The notes under the pieces were generated by a model, which made no database searches, was not told the DNA's origin, and saw nothing but the letters and a program-made list of their open reading frames with translations. From positions 47,082 to 111,081 of the forward strand of contig NZ_ATDN01000018.1 in NCBI RefSeq assembly GCF_004014805.1: 64,000 nt of DNA, given 5' to 3'. Of this stretch, positions 27,208-39,283 are shown piece after piece. The position numbers were made by a program, and so were the translations under genes. How positions within the stretch are numbered: the stretch's first letter is position 1; each line of letters starts with the position of its first letter. Source of the DNA: Mycolicibacterium elephantis DSM 44368. Its GTDB lineage: Bacteria; Actinomycetota; Actinomycetes; Mycobacteriales; Mycobacteriaceae.

Positions 27208-28662
27208 ATGCCTACCACGACCAAGCCGCGCACTCTGGCGGAGAAAGTGTGGGCCGACCACGTCGTCGCCGAGGGTGCGGGCGAGGGAGCGGCACGCGAA
27301 CCGGACCTGATCTACATCGACCTCCACCTGGTGCACGAAGTGACCAGCCCGCAGGCGTTCGACGGGCTGCGACTCAGCGGGCGCACCGTGCGCCGGCCCG
27401 ATCTGACGATCGCGACCGAGGACCACAACGTGCCGACGATCGACATCGACAAGCCGATCGCCGATCCGATCTCCCGCACTCAGGTCGAAACGCTGCGCCG
27501 CAACTGCGCGGAGTTCGGCATCCGGTTGCATCCGATGGGCGACGCCGAACAGGGCATCGTGCACATCATCGGGCCGCAGCTGGGATTGACCCAGCCCGGG
27601 ATGACGGTCGTGTGCGGCGACAGTCACACCTCGACGCACGGTGCGTTCGGCGCGTTGGCGATGGGCATCGGCACCTCCGAAGTCGAACATGTGCTCGCGA
27701 CGCAGACCCTGCCGCTGCGCCCGTTCAAGACGATGGCGGTCAACGTCGACGGTGAACTGCCGCCCGGGGTCAGCGCGAAGGACATCATCCTGGCGGTGAT
27801 CGCGAAGATCGGAACCGGCGGAGGGCAGGGCCACGTCATCGAATACCGGGGCAGCGCCATCGAATCGCTGTCGATGGAGGGCCGAATGACGATCTGCAAC
27901 ATGAGCATCGAGGCCGGTGCGCGGGCGGGCATGGTGGCACCCGACGAGACGACGTTCGAATTCCTGGGGGGTCGTCCGCACGCCCCCAAGGGCGCACAGT
28001 GGGATGAGGCGGTCGAGGCGTGGCGCCAACTGCGCACCGACGACGGCGCCGAATTCGACACCGAGGTCTACATCGACGCCTCGAGCCTGAGCCCGTTCGT
28101 CACCTGGGGCACCAACCCTGGGCAGGGCGTGCCGTTGTCGGGTTACGTGCCCGATCCCGAGCTGATGCTCGACGACGGGGAGCGTCAGGCGGCCGAAAAG
28201 GCATTGGCTTATATGGACCTTCGACCCGGGATCGCGATGCGGGACATCGCCGTCGACACCGTGTTCGTCGGGTCGTGCACCAACGGCCGGATCGAAGACC
28301 TGCGGGTGGTGGCCGATGTGCTCAAGGGCCGCAAGGTCGCCGACGGGGTACGGATGCTCATCGTGCCGGGTTCGATGCGGGTGCGCGCGCAAGCCGAATC
28401 CGAGGGGCTCGGCGAGATCTTCACCGCCGCCGGAGCGGAGTGGCGGCAGGCGGGTTGCTCGATGTGCCTGGGGATGAATCCCGACCAGTTGTCACCGGGC
28501 CAACGGTGCGCATCGACGTCGAACCGCAACTTCGAAGGCAGGCAAGGTAAAGGGGGCCGGACTCACCTGGTGTCACCGGCGGTCGCCGCCGCCACCGCCG
28601 TGCGCGGCACCTTGTCCTCTCCCGCCGACCTGCCCGACGCCACGACTCGGCAGAGGAGCTGA
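27208..28662 (+). CDS. leuC: 3-isopropylmalate dehydratase large subunit
   Basis: Aconitase-family subunit that isomerises 2- to 3-isopropylmalate with LeuD. 484 residues. The [4Fe-4S] ligands are visible in [12 protein letters not shown] and [35 protein letters not shown] is the substrate/cluster loop. No Shine-Dalgarno and a -10 eight bases upstream indicate a leaderless transcript. leuD begins one base after its stop. Confidence 0.97.
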   Translation: MPTTTKPRTLAEKVWADHVVAEGAGEGAAREPDLIYIDLHLVHEVTSPQAFDGLRLSGRTVRRPDLTIATEDHNVPTIDIDKPIADPISRTQVETLRRNCAEFGIRLHPMGDAEQGIVHIIGPQLGLTQPGMTVVCGDSHTSTHGAFGALAMGIGTSEVEHVLATQTLPLRPFKTMAVNVDGELPPGVSAKDIILAVIAKIGTGGGQGHVIEYRGSAIESLSMEGRMTICNMSIEAGARAGMVAPDETTFEFLGGRPHAPKGAQWDEAVEAWRQLRTDDGAEFDTEVYIDASSLSPFVTWGTNPGQGVPLSGYVPDPELMLDDGERQAAEKALAYMDLRPGIAMRDIAVDTVFVGSCTNGRIEDLRVVADVLKGRKVADGVRMLIVPGSMRVRAQAESEGLGEIFTAAGAEWRQAGCSMCLGMNPDQLSPGQRCASTSNRNFEGRQGKGGRTHLVSPAVAAATAVRGTLSSPADLPDATTRQRS

Positions 28663-28663
28663 C

Positions 28664-29257
28664 ATGGAAGCCTTTCGCACTCACACCGGCATCGGGGTGC
28701 CGCTGCGCCGGTCCAATGTGGACACCGACCAGATCATCCCCGCGGCCTATCTGAAGCGGGTCACCCGAACGGGTTTCGAGGACGGGTTGTTCGCGGCCTG
28801 GCGCAACGATCCGTCTTTCGTGCTGAACCTGCCGCCGTTCGACAAGGGATCGGTTTTGGTCGCCGGCCCCGATTTCGGCACCGGTTCATCTCGCGAGCAT
28901 GCGGTCTGGGCGCTCATGGACTACGGCTTCCGGGTCGTTATCTCGTCTCGCTTCGCAGACATATTTCGGGGCAATGCGGGTAAGGCGGGGCTCCTTGCGG
29001 CAGAAATTTCTCAGGATGATGTTGAGCTGTTGTGGAAGCTGATCGAGCAGCAGCCAGGGCTGGAAATCACTGTGAATCTTCAAGATCGGAATATCGTCGC
29101 TGGAACGGTTATGGTGCCGTTCACGATTGACGATTACACCGCCTGGCGACTGCTCGAGGGACTCGACGATATAGGCCTTACGCTGCGGAAATGCGACGAT
29201 ATCGAATCGTATGAAGCGCGTCGGCCGGCCTGGAAACCGCGCACCCTGCCGGCGTGA
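28664..29257 (+). CDS. leuD: 3-isopropylmalate dehydratase small subunit
   Basis: 197-residue swivel-domain subunit of isopropylmalate isomerase. [36 protein letters not shown] and [18 protein letters not shown] are the substrate-recognition loops. Full length, with the usual WKPRTLP C-terminus. Base composition changes inside the gene: from about position 28930 to 29230 GC falls to about 52-58% with otherwise rare codons (ATA, TTT, GTT, CTT), unlike the first half or the neighbours, while the encoded protein stays conserved. Confidence 0.95.
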   Translation: MEAFRTHTGIGVPLRRSNVDTDQIIPAAYLKRVTRTGFEDGLFAAWRNDPSFVLNLPPFDKGSVLVAGPDFGTGSSREHAVWALMDYGFRVVISSRFADIFRGNAGKAGLLAAEISQDDVELLWKLIEQQPGLEITVNLQDRNIVAGTVMVPFTIDDYTAWRLLEGLDDIGLTLRKCDDIESYEARRPAWKPRTLPA

Positions 29258-29372
29258 CAGCCGGCCCGGGCGAGCCGAAATCGCCGTCTCCGAACCCGTT
29301 CTTCGGCCGCCCAGCAGGAGTTCAAGGGCGGCAAGAAAGTTCGCCAGTTTCGCTTGAAATTGCGCGTGGCTC

Positions 29373-29402
29373 TTGGAAATCAGTGGGTAATGGGTTTACC
29401 GT
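29373..29402 (+). promoter_or_regulatory. Predicted hupB promoter
   Basis: TTGGAA (29373-29378), 18-bp spacer, TACCGT (29397-29402). The 190-bp leuD-hupB gap is otherwise unremarkable and somewhat AT-richer than average; start site would leave a ~40-nt 5' UTR with GGAGG before the ATG. Confidence 0.4.
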
Positions 29403-29447
29403 GTCCTCTAGTCGGTCCAAGGAGGGCCACTGGTTTCGGAGGTTTGC

Positions 29448-30062
29448 ATGAATAAAGCGGAGCTCATCGACGTTCTCACGGAGAAACTGGGCACCGATCG
29501 TCGGCAGGCAACCGCTGCGGTGGAAAATGTCGTCGACACCATCGTGCGTGCGGTTCACCGCGGGGACAGCGTCACCATCACCGGCTTCGGCGTTTTCGAA
29601 CAGCGCCGTCGCGCCGCTCGTGTCGCACGCAACCCGCGCACGGGCGAGACCGTACGCGTCAAGCCCACTTCGGTGCCGGCGTTCCGGCCGGGCGCGCAGT
29701 TCAAAGCGGTTGTCTCTGGAGCGCAGCGTCTCCCGGCAGAAGGACCTGCGGTGAAGCGCGGCGTGACGGCGACCACGGCCCGCAAGGCCGCGAAGAAGAC
29801 GGCCAAGAAGGCCGCCAAGAAGTCGCCGGCGAAGAAGGCCGCCACCAAGCGGACTGCTGCGAAGAAGACCGCGAAGAAGGCACCGGCGAAGAAGGCCGCG
29901 ACCAAGCGGACTGCTGCCAAGAAGACCGCGAAGAAGTCGCCGGCGAAGAAGACCGCGAAGAAGTCGCCGGCGAAGAAGGCCGCGACCAAGCGGACTGCTG
30001 CCAAGAAGACCGCGAAGAAGGCTCCGGCGAAGAAAGCCGCAGCCAAGCGCGGCCGCAGGTAA
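29448..30062 (+). CDS. hupB: HU-family nucleoid protein with Lys/Ala-rich tail
   Basis: 204-residue mycobacterial HupB (HLP/MDP1). Residues 1-90 are a normal HU fold ([60 protein letters not shown]). The C-terminal ~105 residues are histone-H1-like repeats of [13 protein letters not shown] and TKRTAAKK. It compacts DNA and in mycobacteria also affects growth and iron homeostasis. ATG with GGAGG six bases upstream; a strong hairpin follows. Confidence 0.97.
   Translation: MNKAELIDVLTEKLGTDRRQATAAVENVVDTIVRAVHRGDSVTITGFGVFEQRRRAARVARNPRTGETVRVKPTSVPAFRPGAQFKAVVSGAQRLPAEGPAVKRGVTATTARKAAKKTAKKAAKKSPAKKAATKRTAAKKTAKKAPAKKAATKRTAAKKTAKKSPAKKTAKKSPAKKAATKRTAAKKTAKKAPAKKAAAKRGRR
29784..30055 (+). 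repeat. Degenerate repeats encoding the HupB tail
   Basis: Tandem and interspersed copies of segments such as GCGAAGAAGACCGCGAAGAA and GCGACCAAGCGGACTGCTGC encode the PAKK/AKK motifs. Repeat number in this tail varies between mycobacterial strains, so length polymorphism by slippage is expected. Confidence 0.85.
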
Positions 30063-30074
30063 GTTCACAACCGG

Positions 30075-30109
30075 ATACGCCGTGGGTCAACGCGACCCAC
30101 GGCGTATCT
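30075..30109. terminator. Perfect 15-bp stem-loop after hupB
   Basis: GATACGCCGTGGGTC - AACGC - GACCCACGGCGTATC. A perfect stem with a five-base loop between convergent hupB and mutT1; no U-tract follows on either strand, as is common for mycobacterial terminators. Confidence 0.7.
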
Positions 30110-30154
30110 GCGTGACCTGAGTAGCTCGACTAACTTCGGCGTCGGGGGGAACCG

Positions 30155-31081
30155 CTACTTCTTGTTGGCAAGCGGGCTTTCGATGTGATCCGCGGCGATC
30201 AACTTGCCGTCGGCAATCGACATGACCCAGGTGCTGCCCTTGCGGTTGCGCGACTTGTCCGGGCGCACGCCGTCGCGTTCGCACCACCATTGGATCAAGT
30301 CCGGAATCACCTTGCCCTGCGTGCAGATCACCGGGACGCCGTCGCCGCCGGCGATTTCGAGGACCCGGCGCCGAGCGGCCTTCCGGTCCTCTGAATACGC
30401 TTCCTCGGTCAACGACGGTTCGCCGTGGATGGTCGTCTCCAGCTCCTCGGCCAGCGGCTCCAATGTCTGTTCGCAGCGCACCCGGTCAGCGGCATAGAGG
30501 GTATCGGCGCCGAAAGCCAACAGCACGCCGACGAGCGATTCGGCCTGGGCGCGGCCCCGCTTGTCCAGCGGGCGTTCTCGGTCGTCACCCTTATAGCGCG
30601 ACTTGCTCCCCGCGGTGCCGTGCCGGACGATCAGCACGGTCTTGGTGTCGACGGGAAGCTTCATGAAGCGGCGCAGCACTTTTCGGTCGTGCGGGTACTC
30701 CAGTTGTTTCATCGCCTCGGTAACGGGTAACCATTTCAGTTCGTCGACTTCGGCGTTGGGGCTGAAGTCGCCGCCGACCCTGCGCGCCGCCCAGTAGCGC
30801 ACCTTCTTGATGCCCTCCTCGACGGGATAGCTCACCGCGGCGAGGCGTCGGCCCAGATGCGCGGTGTACCCGGTCTCCTCGGCGACCTCACGCACCGCGG
30901 TCACCGGTTCGGTCTCGCCGGGGTCGACCTTGCCCTTGGGTAACGACCAGTCGTCGTAGCGGGGACGGTGAACGATCGCGACCTCCGGCGCGGCCGGGTC
31001 CCCGTCGGGACGCCACAGCACAGCGCCCGCGGCATACACCGTCTTCTCGTCCCGGACGACGTCAGAGGTCTCCTTCGGCAC
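30155..31081 (-). CDS. mutT1: MutT1 (Nudix plus histidine-phosphatase domains)
   Basis: 308-residue sanitiser of oxidised nucleotides such as 8-oxo-(d)GTP and diadenosine polyphosphates. N-terminal Nudix domain with the full box G50-x5-E...[10 protein letters not shown]-terminal histidine phosphatase with LIVRHGTAG (His154). This two-domain arrangement is specific to actinobacterial MutT1. GTG start with AGGAG six bases upstream. Tandem with ppk1 on the minus strand. Confidence 0.95.
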   Translation of the reverse strand: MPKETSDVVRDEKTVYAAGAVLWRPDGDPAAPEVAIVHRPRYDDWSLPKGKVDPGETEPVTAVREVAEETGYTAHLGRRLAAVSYPVEEGIKKVRYWAARRVGGDFSPNAEVDELKWLPVTEAMKQLEYPHDRKVLRRFMKLPVDTKTVLIVRHGTAGSKSRYKGDDRERPLDKRGRAQAESLVGVLLAFGADTLYAADRVRCEQTLEPLAEELETTIHGEPSLTEEAYSEDRKAARRRVLEIAGGDGVPVICTQGKVIPDLIQWWCERDGVRPDKSRNRKGSTWVMSIADGKLIAADHIESPLANKK

Positions 31082-31131
31082 GTCAACTCCTGCAGTTCAA
31101 TCCGGCCGGCGCCAAACGCCGCATCATCGCC

Positions 31132-33351
31132 TCACGGGTGCCGGCGACGCTCCATCAACGACACCTGATGGTCGCGCACGGTCTCGCCGTCCTGCGGCGA
31201 GGCCGTCCATTTACCGTCCATCCCCAACTCCCAGCAGCGGGTGGCGGGGTCCATGGCGGACTCGAATATCTCGTCCAGCTGCGCCTTCAGACGCGGATCC
31301 GTCACCTGTGCCATCACTTCCACCCGCCGGTCGAGATTACGATGCATCATGTCGGCGCTGCCGATCCAGAACTCGTCGATGGCGTTGAAGTGAATAATCC
31401 GCGAGTGCTCGAGGAAGCGGCCGAGGATCGAGCGCACCACGATGTTCTCGGAGTATCCCGGCGCTTGCGGCCGTAGCGCGCAGATACCACGCACCACGAC
31501 CTCCACGCGCACACCGGACTGCGACGCTCGATAGAGCGCATCGATGACCTGCTCGTCGACCAATGCGTTGGCCTTCAGCCGGATCCGGCCTTCGGCCCCG
31601 TCCAGGGTGGCGGCGATTTCGCGTTCGATGCGTTCGATGATGCCCTTGCGCACTCCGTACGGGGCGACCAGCAGGTTGCGGTACGACTCCTTGCGGGAGT
31701 AGCCGGTCAGCGAGTTGAACAGGTCGGTCAGGTCCGCGCCGATGTCGGGTGCGGCGGTCAGAAGGCCGATGTCCTCGTACAACCGCGCCGTCTTGCTGTT
31801 GTAGTTGCCGGTGCCGATGTGGCAGTAGCGCCGGATCGTCGAACCCTCCCGGCGCACCACGAGTGCGGTCTTGCAATGGGTTTTGAGCCCGACGAGCCCG
31901 TACACCACGTGCACCCCCGCCTGTTCCAGCGTGCGGGCCCACTTGATGTTGGCCTGTTCGTCGAAGCGCGCCTTGATCTCGACCAGCGCCACCACCTGCT
32001 TACCGGCCTCGGCGGCATCGATGAGCGAGTTGACGATCGGCGAGTCGCCCGAGGTGCGGTACAACGTCTGCTTGATCGCCAAGACGTTGGGGTCCGCGGC
32101 GGCCTGCTCGATAAACCGTTGCACCGTCGTGGAGAACGAATCGTAGGGGTGATGCACGAGCACATCGCCGTCGCGCAGCGCCGCGAAGATGCTCTTGGGC
32201 GTCTCACGTTCGCCGAACGCCGGCGGAGTCGCGGGCACGAACGGGCGGTCCTTGAGGGCGGGGCGGTCCAGGTTGTAGATCTGCCACAGCGCGGAGAGAT
32301 CCAGCAGGCCCGGCACTTCGATGACGTCGCCGGTGTCCACCTCGAGTTCACGCAGCAGCAGCTCGAGCATGCCCTCGGTCATGTCGTCGGAAACTTCCAG
32401 GCGCACCGGGGAACCGAAGCGCCGCCGCGCCAGTTCCCGTTCGAGCGCCTGCAGCAGGTCCTCGTCGCGGTCCTCCTCGACCTCGAAGTCGGCGTTGCGG
32501 GTGATGCGGAACGCGTGGTGCTCAACGACCTCCATGCCGGGGAAGAGCACCGGAAGAAACGCCGCGATCAGCTCCTCCATCGGAAGGAACCGGGTGACCG
32601 AAGAATTGCCTTCGCGAGCGCTGAGCTCGACGAACCGGTCCACGTTGTCGGGCACCTTGATTCGGGCGAAATGCTGGCCGCCGTTCTCAGGGTGCTTGAC
32701 GGTGATCGCCAAATTCAGGCTCAGCCCGCTCACGAACGGGAACGGGTGGGCCGGATCGACCGCCAACGGGGTCAGCACGGGGAACACCTGTTCGTGAAAG
32801 TAGGTGGACAGGCGCGTGCGTTCGTCCTCGTCGAGTTCGGACCACGTCACGATGATGATGCCTTCGTCGGCCAGCGCGGGCCGCACCGAGTCGAGGAAGA
32901 CGCGCGCATGGTGGGCCGCGATCTGTTGGGTGCGTTCGCTGATCCGGCGCAGTTGCTCCCTCGGGGACAGGCCGTCGGCCGAACGCACAGACAGCCCCAT
33001 CTCGTGGCGGCGTTTGAGGCCCGCGACACGCACCATGTAGAACTCGTCGAGGTTCGAGGCGAAGATCGCGAGAAACTTGGCCCGCTCCAGCAAGGGCAGC
33101 GAGGTGTCGGCGGCGAGCGCCAGCACGCGCGCGTTGAAATCCAGCCAACTCAGTTCACGGTTGAGATAGCGATCCTCGGGGAGCGCATCCTCCACCGTCG
33201 GCGCCGTCGCCGCCGGCGGTGCTTTGGGCGCCGAATCCGCCGTGGACAGCCTGTCACGTCGCGCCGATGACCCATCCGTCGGCGCCGCCCGAGTGGCGCT
33301 GGACGTCGCCGGCGCGTTCTCGGTGCGTAGCTGGGTTTCGGCTTCCGTCAT
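31132..33351 (-). CDS. ppk1: Polyphosphate kinase 1
   Basis: Reversibly makes polyphosphate from ATP. 739 residues. After a ~55-residue Ala/Thr-rich N-terminal extension comes [18 protein letters not shown], the N-domain ([19 protein letters not shown]), the phosphohistidine region [20 protein letters not shown] and the second catalytic His in [20 protein letters not shown]. In mycobacteria polyP links to stress signalling and antibiotic tolerance. Separated from mutT1 by 50 bp. Confidence 0.96.
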   Translation of the reverse strand: MTEAETQLRTENAPATSSATRAAPTDGSSARRDRLSTADSAPKAPPAATAPTVEDALPEDRYLNRELSWLDFNARVLALAADTSLPLLERAKFLAIFASNLDEFYMVRVAGLKRRHEMGLSVRSADGLSPREQLRRISERTQQIAAHHARVFLDSVRPALADEGIIIVTWSELDEDERTRLSTYFHEQVFPVLTPLAVDPAHPFPFVSGLSLNLAITVKHPENGGQHFARIKVPDNVDRFVELSAREGNSSVTRFLPMEELIAAFLPVLFPGMEVVEHHAFRITRNADFEVEEDRDEDLLQALERELARRRFGSPVRLEVSDDMTEGMLELLLRELEVDTGDVIEVPGLLDLSALWQIYNLDRPALKDRPFVPATPPAFGERETPKSIFAALRDGDVLVHHPYDSFSTTVQRFIEQAAADPNVLAIKQTLYRTSGDSPIVNSLIDAAEAGKQVVALVEIKARFDEQANIKWARTLEQAGVHVVYGLVGLKTHCKTALVVRREGSTIRRYCHIGTGNYNSKTARLYEDIGLLTAAPDIGADLTDLFNSLTGYSRKESYRNLLVAPYGVRKGIIERIEREIAATLDGAEGRIRLKANALVDEQVIDALYRASQSGVRVEVVVRGICALRPQAPGYSENIVVRSILGRFLEHSRIIHFNAIDEFWIGSADMMHRNLDRRVEVMAQVTDPRLKAQLDEIFESAMDPATRCWELGMDGKWTASPQDGETVRDHQVSLMERRRHP

Positions 33352-33408
33352 TCCTCGATGATCCCTTATCGACCGGTGATCATGCCACCGTCAACGGGCG
33401 CTGCGGCG

Positions 33409-35096
<1,688 letters not shown>

Positions 35097-35100
35097 GCGG

Positions 35101-36204
35101 ATGGACGCCCAATACGGGGACTCCACCCGCAGCGTCAAAGCCGTTGGTACAGAGCCTGTTCCAGGGAATCCCGTGATGCCGTCTCCGGTTCCGGCCGCTG
35201 CCTACCACCTCTCACCCGACGAAACCGAGGCGCTGGATTTCTACGGCCGCAACTCCAACCCGACATGGCGTCGCCTCGAGGCGGCGTTGGCCGAACTCGA
35301 AGGCGCCGCAACGGCGTTGACGTTCGGGTCCGGGATGGCCGCGATCACCTCGGTGTTGCGTGTGCTGGCCAAACGGGGCACGAAGCTGATCGTCCCGGCT
35401 GACGGCTACTATCAAGTGCGTCGGTACGCCGCCGAATACCTTGCACCGCAAGGAGTCACGGTGGTAGAGGCGGCGAGCGCCGCAATGTGCGACGCGTCGA
35501 AGGACGCCGACGTCGTGCTCGCGGAGACGCCGACGAATCCGGGGCTCGACGTCGTCGACCTGCATCAGCTGGCGATGCACTGCCGAAGCCGCGGCGCCAC
35601 GCTCGTGGTCGACAACACCACCGCGACTCCGCTGGGCCAGCAACCGCTGTCGCTGGGCGCTGACCTGGTGGTGGCCAGCGCCACGAAAGGGCTGTCCGGA
35701 CACAGCGATCTGGTCGCGGGCTACGTCGCGGGCAGCCACCCCGAGTTGATGGAGGCCGTGGCGCGGGAGCGCTTGTTGGCCGGGCCGATCCTCGGGGCGT
35801 TCGAGGCGTGGTTGGTGCTGCGCGGTCTGGGCAGCGCGGGCCTGCGGTTCGAACGCCAGTCCCAGAACGCCCAGGCGCTGGCGGTGATGCTGCGCAGCCA
35901 CCCCGCTGTGCGATCGGTGCGCTACCCCGGGCTGCCCGACGACCCGTCGCACCGGATCGCCTCCCAGCAGATGAAACGGTTCGGGGGGCTCGTCGGCGTC
36001 GAACTCGACAGCGCCGAGGCGGTGCACGCGCTGGTGCAGCGCAGCGCGCTGTTGATCTCGTCGACCAGCTTCGGTGGAATCCACACGTCGGTCGACCGCC
36101 GTGCCCGCTGGGGCGACTCGGTCAGTGAAGGCTTCGCGCGCATCTCGCTGGGCATCGAGGACATCGACGATCTCATCGCCGACGTCGAGCAGGCGCTGGG
36201 GTGA
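35101..36204 (+). CDS. Cys/Met-metabolism PLP enzyme (cystathionine gamma-lyase-like)
   Basis: 367-residue fold-type I PLP enzyme. FYGRNSNPTWRRLE holds the YxR phosphate-binding pair, TFGSGMAAITSV the cofactor loop, PADGYYQVRRY the substrate Tyr, and SATKGLSGHSDLVAGY the Schiff-base Lys; RISLGIEDIDDLIADV closes with the substrate Arg. Closest by motif to cystathionine gamma-lyase/synthase, but exact reaction is uncertain. ATG with GGAG supplied by the gpsA end. I do not recall a homologue at this place in M. tuberculosis, so probably an environmental-species gene. Confidence 0.85.
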   Translation: MDAQYGDSTRSVKAVGTEPVPGNPVMPSPVPAAAYHLSPDETEALDFYGRNSNPTWRRLEAALAELEGAATALTFGSGMAAITSVLRVLAKRGTKLIVPADGYYQVRRYAAEYLAPQGVTVVEAASAAMCDASKDADVVLAETPTNPGLDVVDLHQLAMHCRSRGATLVVDNTTATPLGQQPLSLGADLVVASATKGLSGHSDLVAGYVAGSHPELMEAVARERLLAGPILGAFEAWLVLRGLGSAGLRFERQSQNAQALAVMLRSHPAVRSVRYPGLPDDPSHRIASQQMKRFGGLVGVELDSAEAVHALVQRSALLISSTSFGGIHTSVDRRARWGDSVSEGFARISLGIEDIDDLIADVEQALG

Positions 36205-36265
36205 AACCGCACGTCGTCGCGGTCGGGATCCGCGTTTCGGGTCAGGACGGTAGCCTCTCTAGGTT

Positions 36266-37390
36266 GTGACTGCCCACAGTGACTCCGGCTCGGGGCGCAT
36301 CCGGGTCGCCGTCGTCTACGGCGGACGCAGCTCCGAGCACGCAATTTCATGTGTCTCCGCGGGCAGCATCCTGCGCAATCTCGATCCCGCCCGCTTCGAC
36401 GTGGTGGCCGTCGGCATCACCCCCGAGGGGGCATGGGTGCTCACCGACGCCCAGCCCGATACCTTGGCGATCGTCGACGGCCGGCTGCCGGAGGTGACCA
36501 AGGCGTCGGGCACCGAGCTGGCGCTGGCGACCGATCCAGGCCGTCGCGGCCAGCTGGTGTCGTTCGGGCAGGGCGCCGGGGAGCTGCTGGCCGCGGTGGA
36601 TGTGGTGTTCCCGGTGCTGCACGGGCCATACGGCGAGGACGGCACCATCCAAGGCCTGCTCGAGCTGGCCGGCGTGCCCTACGTCGGGGCCGGGGTGTTG
36701 GCCAGCGCGGCGGGCATGGACAAGGAGTTCACCAAGAAACTGCTGGCCTCGGCGGGACTGCCGATCGGCGACCACGCGGTGCTGCGCCCGCGCGACGAGA
36801 CGCTGGAGCTCGAGGTGCGTGAACGGCTCGGGTTACCCGTCTTCGTCAAACCGGCGCGGGGCGGCTCCTCGATCGGCGTCAGCCGGGTGACGGCGTGGGA
36901 TCAGCTGCCTGAAGCGATTTCACAGGCACGCCGCCACGACCCCAAGGTGATCGTCGAGGCCGCGATACCGGGGCGCGAATTGGAATGCGGGGTCCTGGAA
37001 TTCCCGGACGGCCGGGTGGAAGCCAGCGCGGTCGGCGAGATCCGCGTGGTCGCCGCACAGAGCGGCGAGGACGGCTTCTATGACTTCGCGACGAAGTATC
37101 TCGAAGACGCCGCCGAGCTCGACGTGCCCGCCAAGATCGACGACGAGACCGCGGATACGGTGCGCGCCTTGGCGATTCGCGCCTTCCATGCCGTCGGCTG
37201 CCAGGGCCTGGCGCGCGTCGACTTCTTCTTGACCGAGGACGGCCCGGTGATCAACGAGATCAACACCATGCCGGGCTTCACCACGATCTCCATGTATCCG
37301 CGGATGTGGGCCGCCAGCGGCGTGGACTATCCGACGTTGCTGACCACCATGGTCGAAACGGCCCTCGCGCGCGGCGCCGGGCTGCGCTGA
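36266..37390 (+). CDS. ddl: D-alanine--D-alanine ligase
   Basis: ATP-grasp ligase making D-Ala-D-Ala for peptidoglycan; target of cycloserine. 374 residues. N-terminal [20 protein letters not shown], then [20 protein letters not shown], the ATP loop [15 protein letters not shown] and metal motif [18 protein letters not shown] start, with TAGCCT about ten bases upstream. Convergent with the DUF3515 gene. Confidence 0.96.
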   Translation: MTAHSDSGSGRIRVAVVYGGRSSEHAISCVSAGSILRNLDPARFDVVAVGITPEGAWVLTDAQPDTLAIVDGRLPEVTKASGTELALATDPGRRGQLVSFGQGAGELLAAVDVVFPVLHGPYGEDGTIQGLLELAGVPYVGAGVLASAAGMDKEFTKKLLASAGLPIGDHAVLRPRDETLELEVRERLGLPVFVKPARGGSSIGVSRVTAWDQLPEAISQARRHDPKVIVEAAIPGRELECGVLEFPDGRVEASAVGEIRVVAAQSGEDGFYDFATKYLEDAAELDVPAKIDDETADTVRALAIRAFHAVGCQGLARVDFFLTEDGPVINEINTMPGFTTISMYPRMWAASGVDYPTLLTTMVETALARGAGLR

Positions 37391-37405
37391 CACGTTTCCC
37401 TCGCT

Positions 37406-37945
37406 TCAGGCGACCGGCGCCGGGTCAATGGGTTTGGCAGGCAGGGTTTTCGCGATCACCTCCGAGATCTCCTGGATCGGTGTTGGCCCTGAATCCGGCG
37501 GCAGGGTGAGCGCGATGTAGACCGGCCGATCGACGGCATACCAGGTGCTGCGGCCCTGCTCGGAGACCTGAAACCAGCTCACGGCGTCCACCACCTGCAG
37601 CGGGGTGCCCACCACGAAGTCGGCGGGCCGGAGCAGCCCGCAGCGCAGGATGATCGCCTCGCGCTCGGGATCCGTCCGCCATGCGGCCGCCCCGGGAGGC
37701 GCGGGATCAGCGACACGGGCACGGTCGAAGTCGCCGAGCTTGTCGGGCAGCGCGGAGATGAGCGCGTCGCAGTCCTCGCTCTGGGCGTGCGGAGCGGGAA
37801 CCGCCACGATCCCGACGACCTGTTGCTCCGCGGGGGTTTGGCGCACCGCCGCGATCACCAAGATCGCGATCGCCGCGCCCACCGCCACCACAACCGCCGC
37901 GATCAGCAGTGCGCGCGGCGGACCGTCTCGGTCCTCTGCATCCAC
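37406..37945 (-). CDS. DUF3515 membrane-anchored protein
   Basis: 179-residue protein like Rv2980. One N-terminal helix (ALLIAAVVVAVGAAIAILVI) then an extracytoplasmic DUF3515 domain with two cysteines (SEDCDALISALPDKL and ILRCGLLRPADF) likely forming a disulfide; SWFQVSEQGRSTWYAVDRPV is typical. Function unknown. The GTG start is preceded by TAGAGT seven bases upstream, so the mRNA is probably leaderless. Divergent from thiL. Confidence 0.8.
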   Translation of the reverse strand: MDAEDRDGPPRALLIAAVVVAVGAAIAILVIAAVRQTPAEQQVVGIVAVPAPHAQSEDCDALISALPDKLGDFDRARVADPAPPGAAAWRTDPEREAIILRCGLLRPADFVVGTPLQVVDAVSWFQVSEQGRSTWYAVDRPVYIALTLPPDSGPTPIQEISEVIAKTLPAKPIDPAPVA

Positions 37946-37951
37946 AGCCCA

Positions 37952-37971
37952 ACTCTATGACCACATAGACT
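37952..37971. promoter_or_regulatory. Back-to-back -10 elements of the DUF3515/thiL divergent promoter
   Basis: CTATG-ACCA-CATAG (37955-37968) is a perfect short palindrome. It overlaps TAGAGT on the minus strand (for the DUF3515 gene) and TAGACT on the plus strand (37966-37971, for thiL), so the two RNA polymerases would compete for the site. Confidence 0.45.
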
Positions 37972-38017
37972 CCACGCCGCAGGGTCCGATCCGCCCCAGA
38001 TCCGTCAGGGAGGTGAC

Positions 38018-38977
38018 ATGGCGACCGATGATCCCGCCGAGAGCCTGACGGGGCTCGGCGAGTTCGCCGTGATCGACCGGCTGGTCGCCGATCGCGATCA
38101 ACCGCCTGCGGTGGCGCTCGGCCCCGGCGACGACGCGGCGGTGCTGTACGCCCCCGACGGCAAGACCGTGGTGTCCACCGACATGCTCGTCGCCCAACGG
38201 CACTTCCGGCTCGACTGGTCGTCGCCGCACGACATCGGGCGAAAGGCGATCGCTCAGAACGCCGCCGACATCGAGGCGATGGGGGCACGGGCCACCGCGT
38301 TCGTCGTCGCGTTCGGGGCGCCGGGGGGCACCCCGGCGGCGCAGGCACTGGAACTGGCCGACGGGATGTGGCACGAGGCCAAGCTGATGGACGCCGGGAT
38401 CGTCGGCGGGGATCTGGTGAGTGCTCCGCAATGGGTGATCTCGGTGACCGCGTTAGGCGACCTCGACGGCCGTCGGCCGGTGACCCGCGGCGGCGCCCAG
38501 GCCGGCGACACCGTGGCGGTGGCGGGCACGCTGGGCCGCTCAGCGGCCGGATATGCGTTGTGGCACAACGGTATCGGTGGATTCGATGAATTGCGGCGAC
38601 GTCATCTGGTGCCCGAGCCCCCGTACGGGCAGGGGCGCGCCGCCGCCGACGGTGGCGCCACCGCGATGACCGACGTGTCCGATGGACTGCTGGCCGATCT
38701 GGGGCACATCGCCGAAGCCTCCTCTGTGGTCATCGACGTGTCGACCGACCTGCTGGGCGCCGATCACGACGCGGTGGCCGCCGCGGCCGCGGCCGTCGGG
38801 ACCGACGCGTGGGAGTGGGTGCTCGGCGGCGGGGAGGATCATCCGCTGGTCGCGGCGTTCGCCGCCTCGCCGCCTGAGGGCTGGCGGGTGATCGGACGGG
38901 TGCAGGAGGGGCCGCCGCGGGTGTTGGTCGACGGCGCCCGATGGCGGGGAGATCCCGGCTGGCAGTCGTTCGACTAG
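38018..38977 (+). CDS. thiL: Thiamine-monophosphate kinase
   Basis: Last step of thiamine diphosphate synthesis. 319 residues. PurM-like ATP-binding fold: LGPGDDAAVLYAPDGKTVVS, TDMLVAQRHFRLDWS, AQNAADIEAMGARATAFVV, MTDVSDGLLADLGHIAEAS and LGGGEDHPLVAAF. ATG with a near-ideal Shine-Dalgarno (GGGAGGTGAC). The DUF1330 and ung genes follow closely. Confidence 0.95.
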   Translation: MATDDPAESLTGLGEFAVIDRLVADRDQPPAVALGPGDDAAVLYAPDGKTVVSTDMLVAQRHFRLDWSSPHDIGRKAIAQNAADIEAMGARATAFVVAFGAPGGTPAAQALELADGMWHEAKLMDAGIVGGDLVSAPQWVISVTALGDLDGRRPVTRGGAQAGDTVAVAGTLGRSAAGYALWHNGIGGFDELRRRHLVPEPPYGQGRAAADGGATAMTDVSDGLLADLGHIAEASSVVIDVSTDLLGADHDAVAAAAAAVGTDAWEWVLGGGEDHPLVAAFAASPPEGWRVIGRVQEGPPRVLVDGARWRGDPGWQSFD

Positions 38978-38992
38978 TTAGGGTGACGGATC

Positions 38993-39283
38993 GTGACGGT
39001 GTACGCGATCGCTCAACTGAAGTTCACGGATCGAAACGCCTACGACCGGTACCAGGCGCGTTTCATGGAGGTGTTCCGCCAGCACGCCGGGACGCTGCTC
39101 GCCGCGGACGAAGCTCCCCAGGTGGTGGAAGGCCAGTCGGATCGAGAGAAGGTGGTTCTGATGTCGTTTCCCGACGAAGCGTCATTTCGTAGCTGGGCGG
39201 AATCGCCTGAGTACCAAGAGATCTCCAAAGACCGTCGGGCAGGAGCGGACACTGTGGTGCAGCTGATCAAGGGGATTTCGTGA
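38993..39283 (+). CDS. DUF1330 family protein
   Basis: 96-residue ferredoxin-like alpha/beta protein ([40 protein letters not shown]), typical DUF1330; biochemical role unknown. GTG start with TAGGGT ending nine bases upstream. Its stop overlaps the ung GTG (GTGA), so it is coupled to uracil-DNA glycosylase, although no functional link is known. Confidence 0.8.
   Translation: MTVYAIAQLKFTDRNAYDRYQARFMEVFRQHAGTLLAADEAPQVVEGQSDREKVVLMSFPDEASFRSWAESPEYQEISKDRRAGADTVVQLIKGIS

Noticed and set aside
29254..29451. 65-codon plus-strand frame between leuD and hupB
   Set aside because: Overlaps both neighbours and the hupB RBS, has no recognisable motif, and its start merely overlaps the leuD stop; the region fits a promoter better.
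29784..30055. Regular repeats resembling a CRISPR array
   Set aside because: The repeats are in frame inside hupB and encode the Lys/Ala tail; spacers are not unique sequences.
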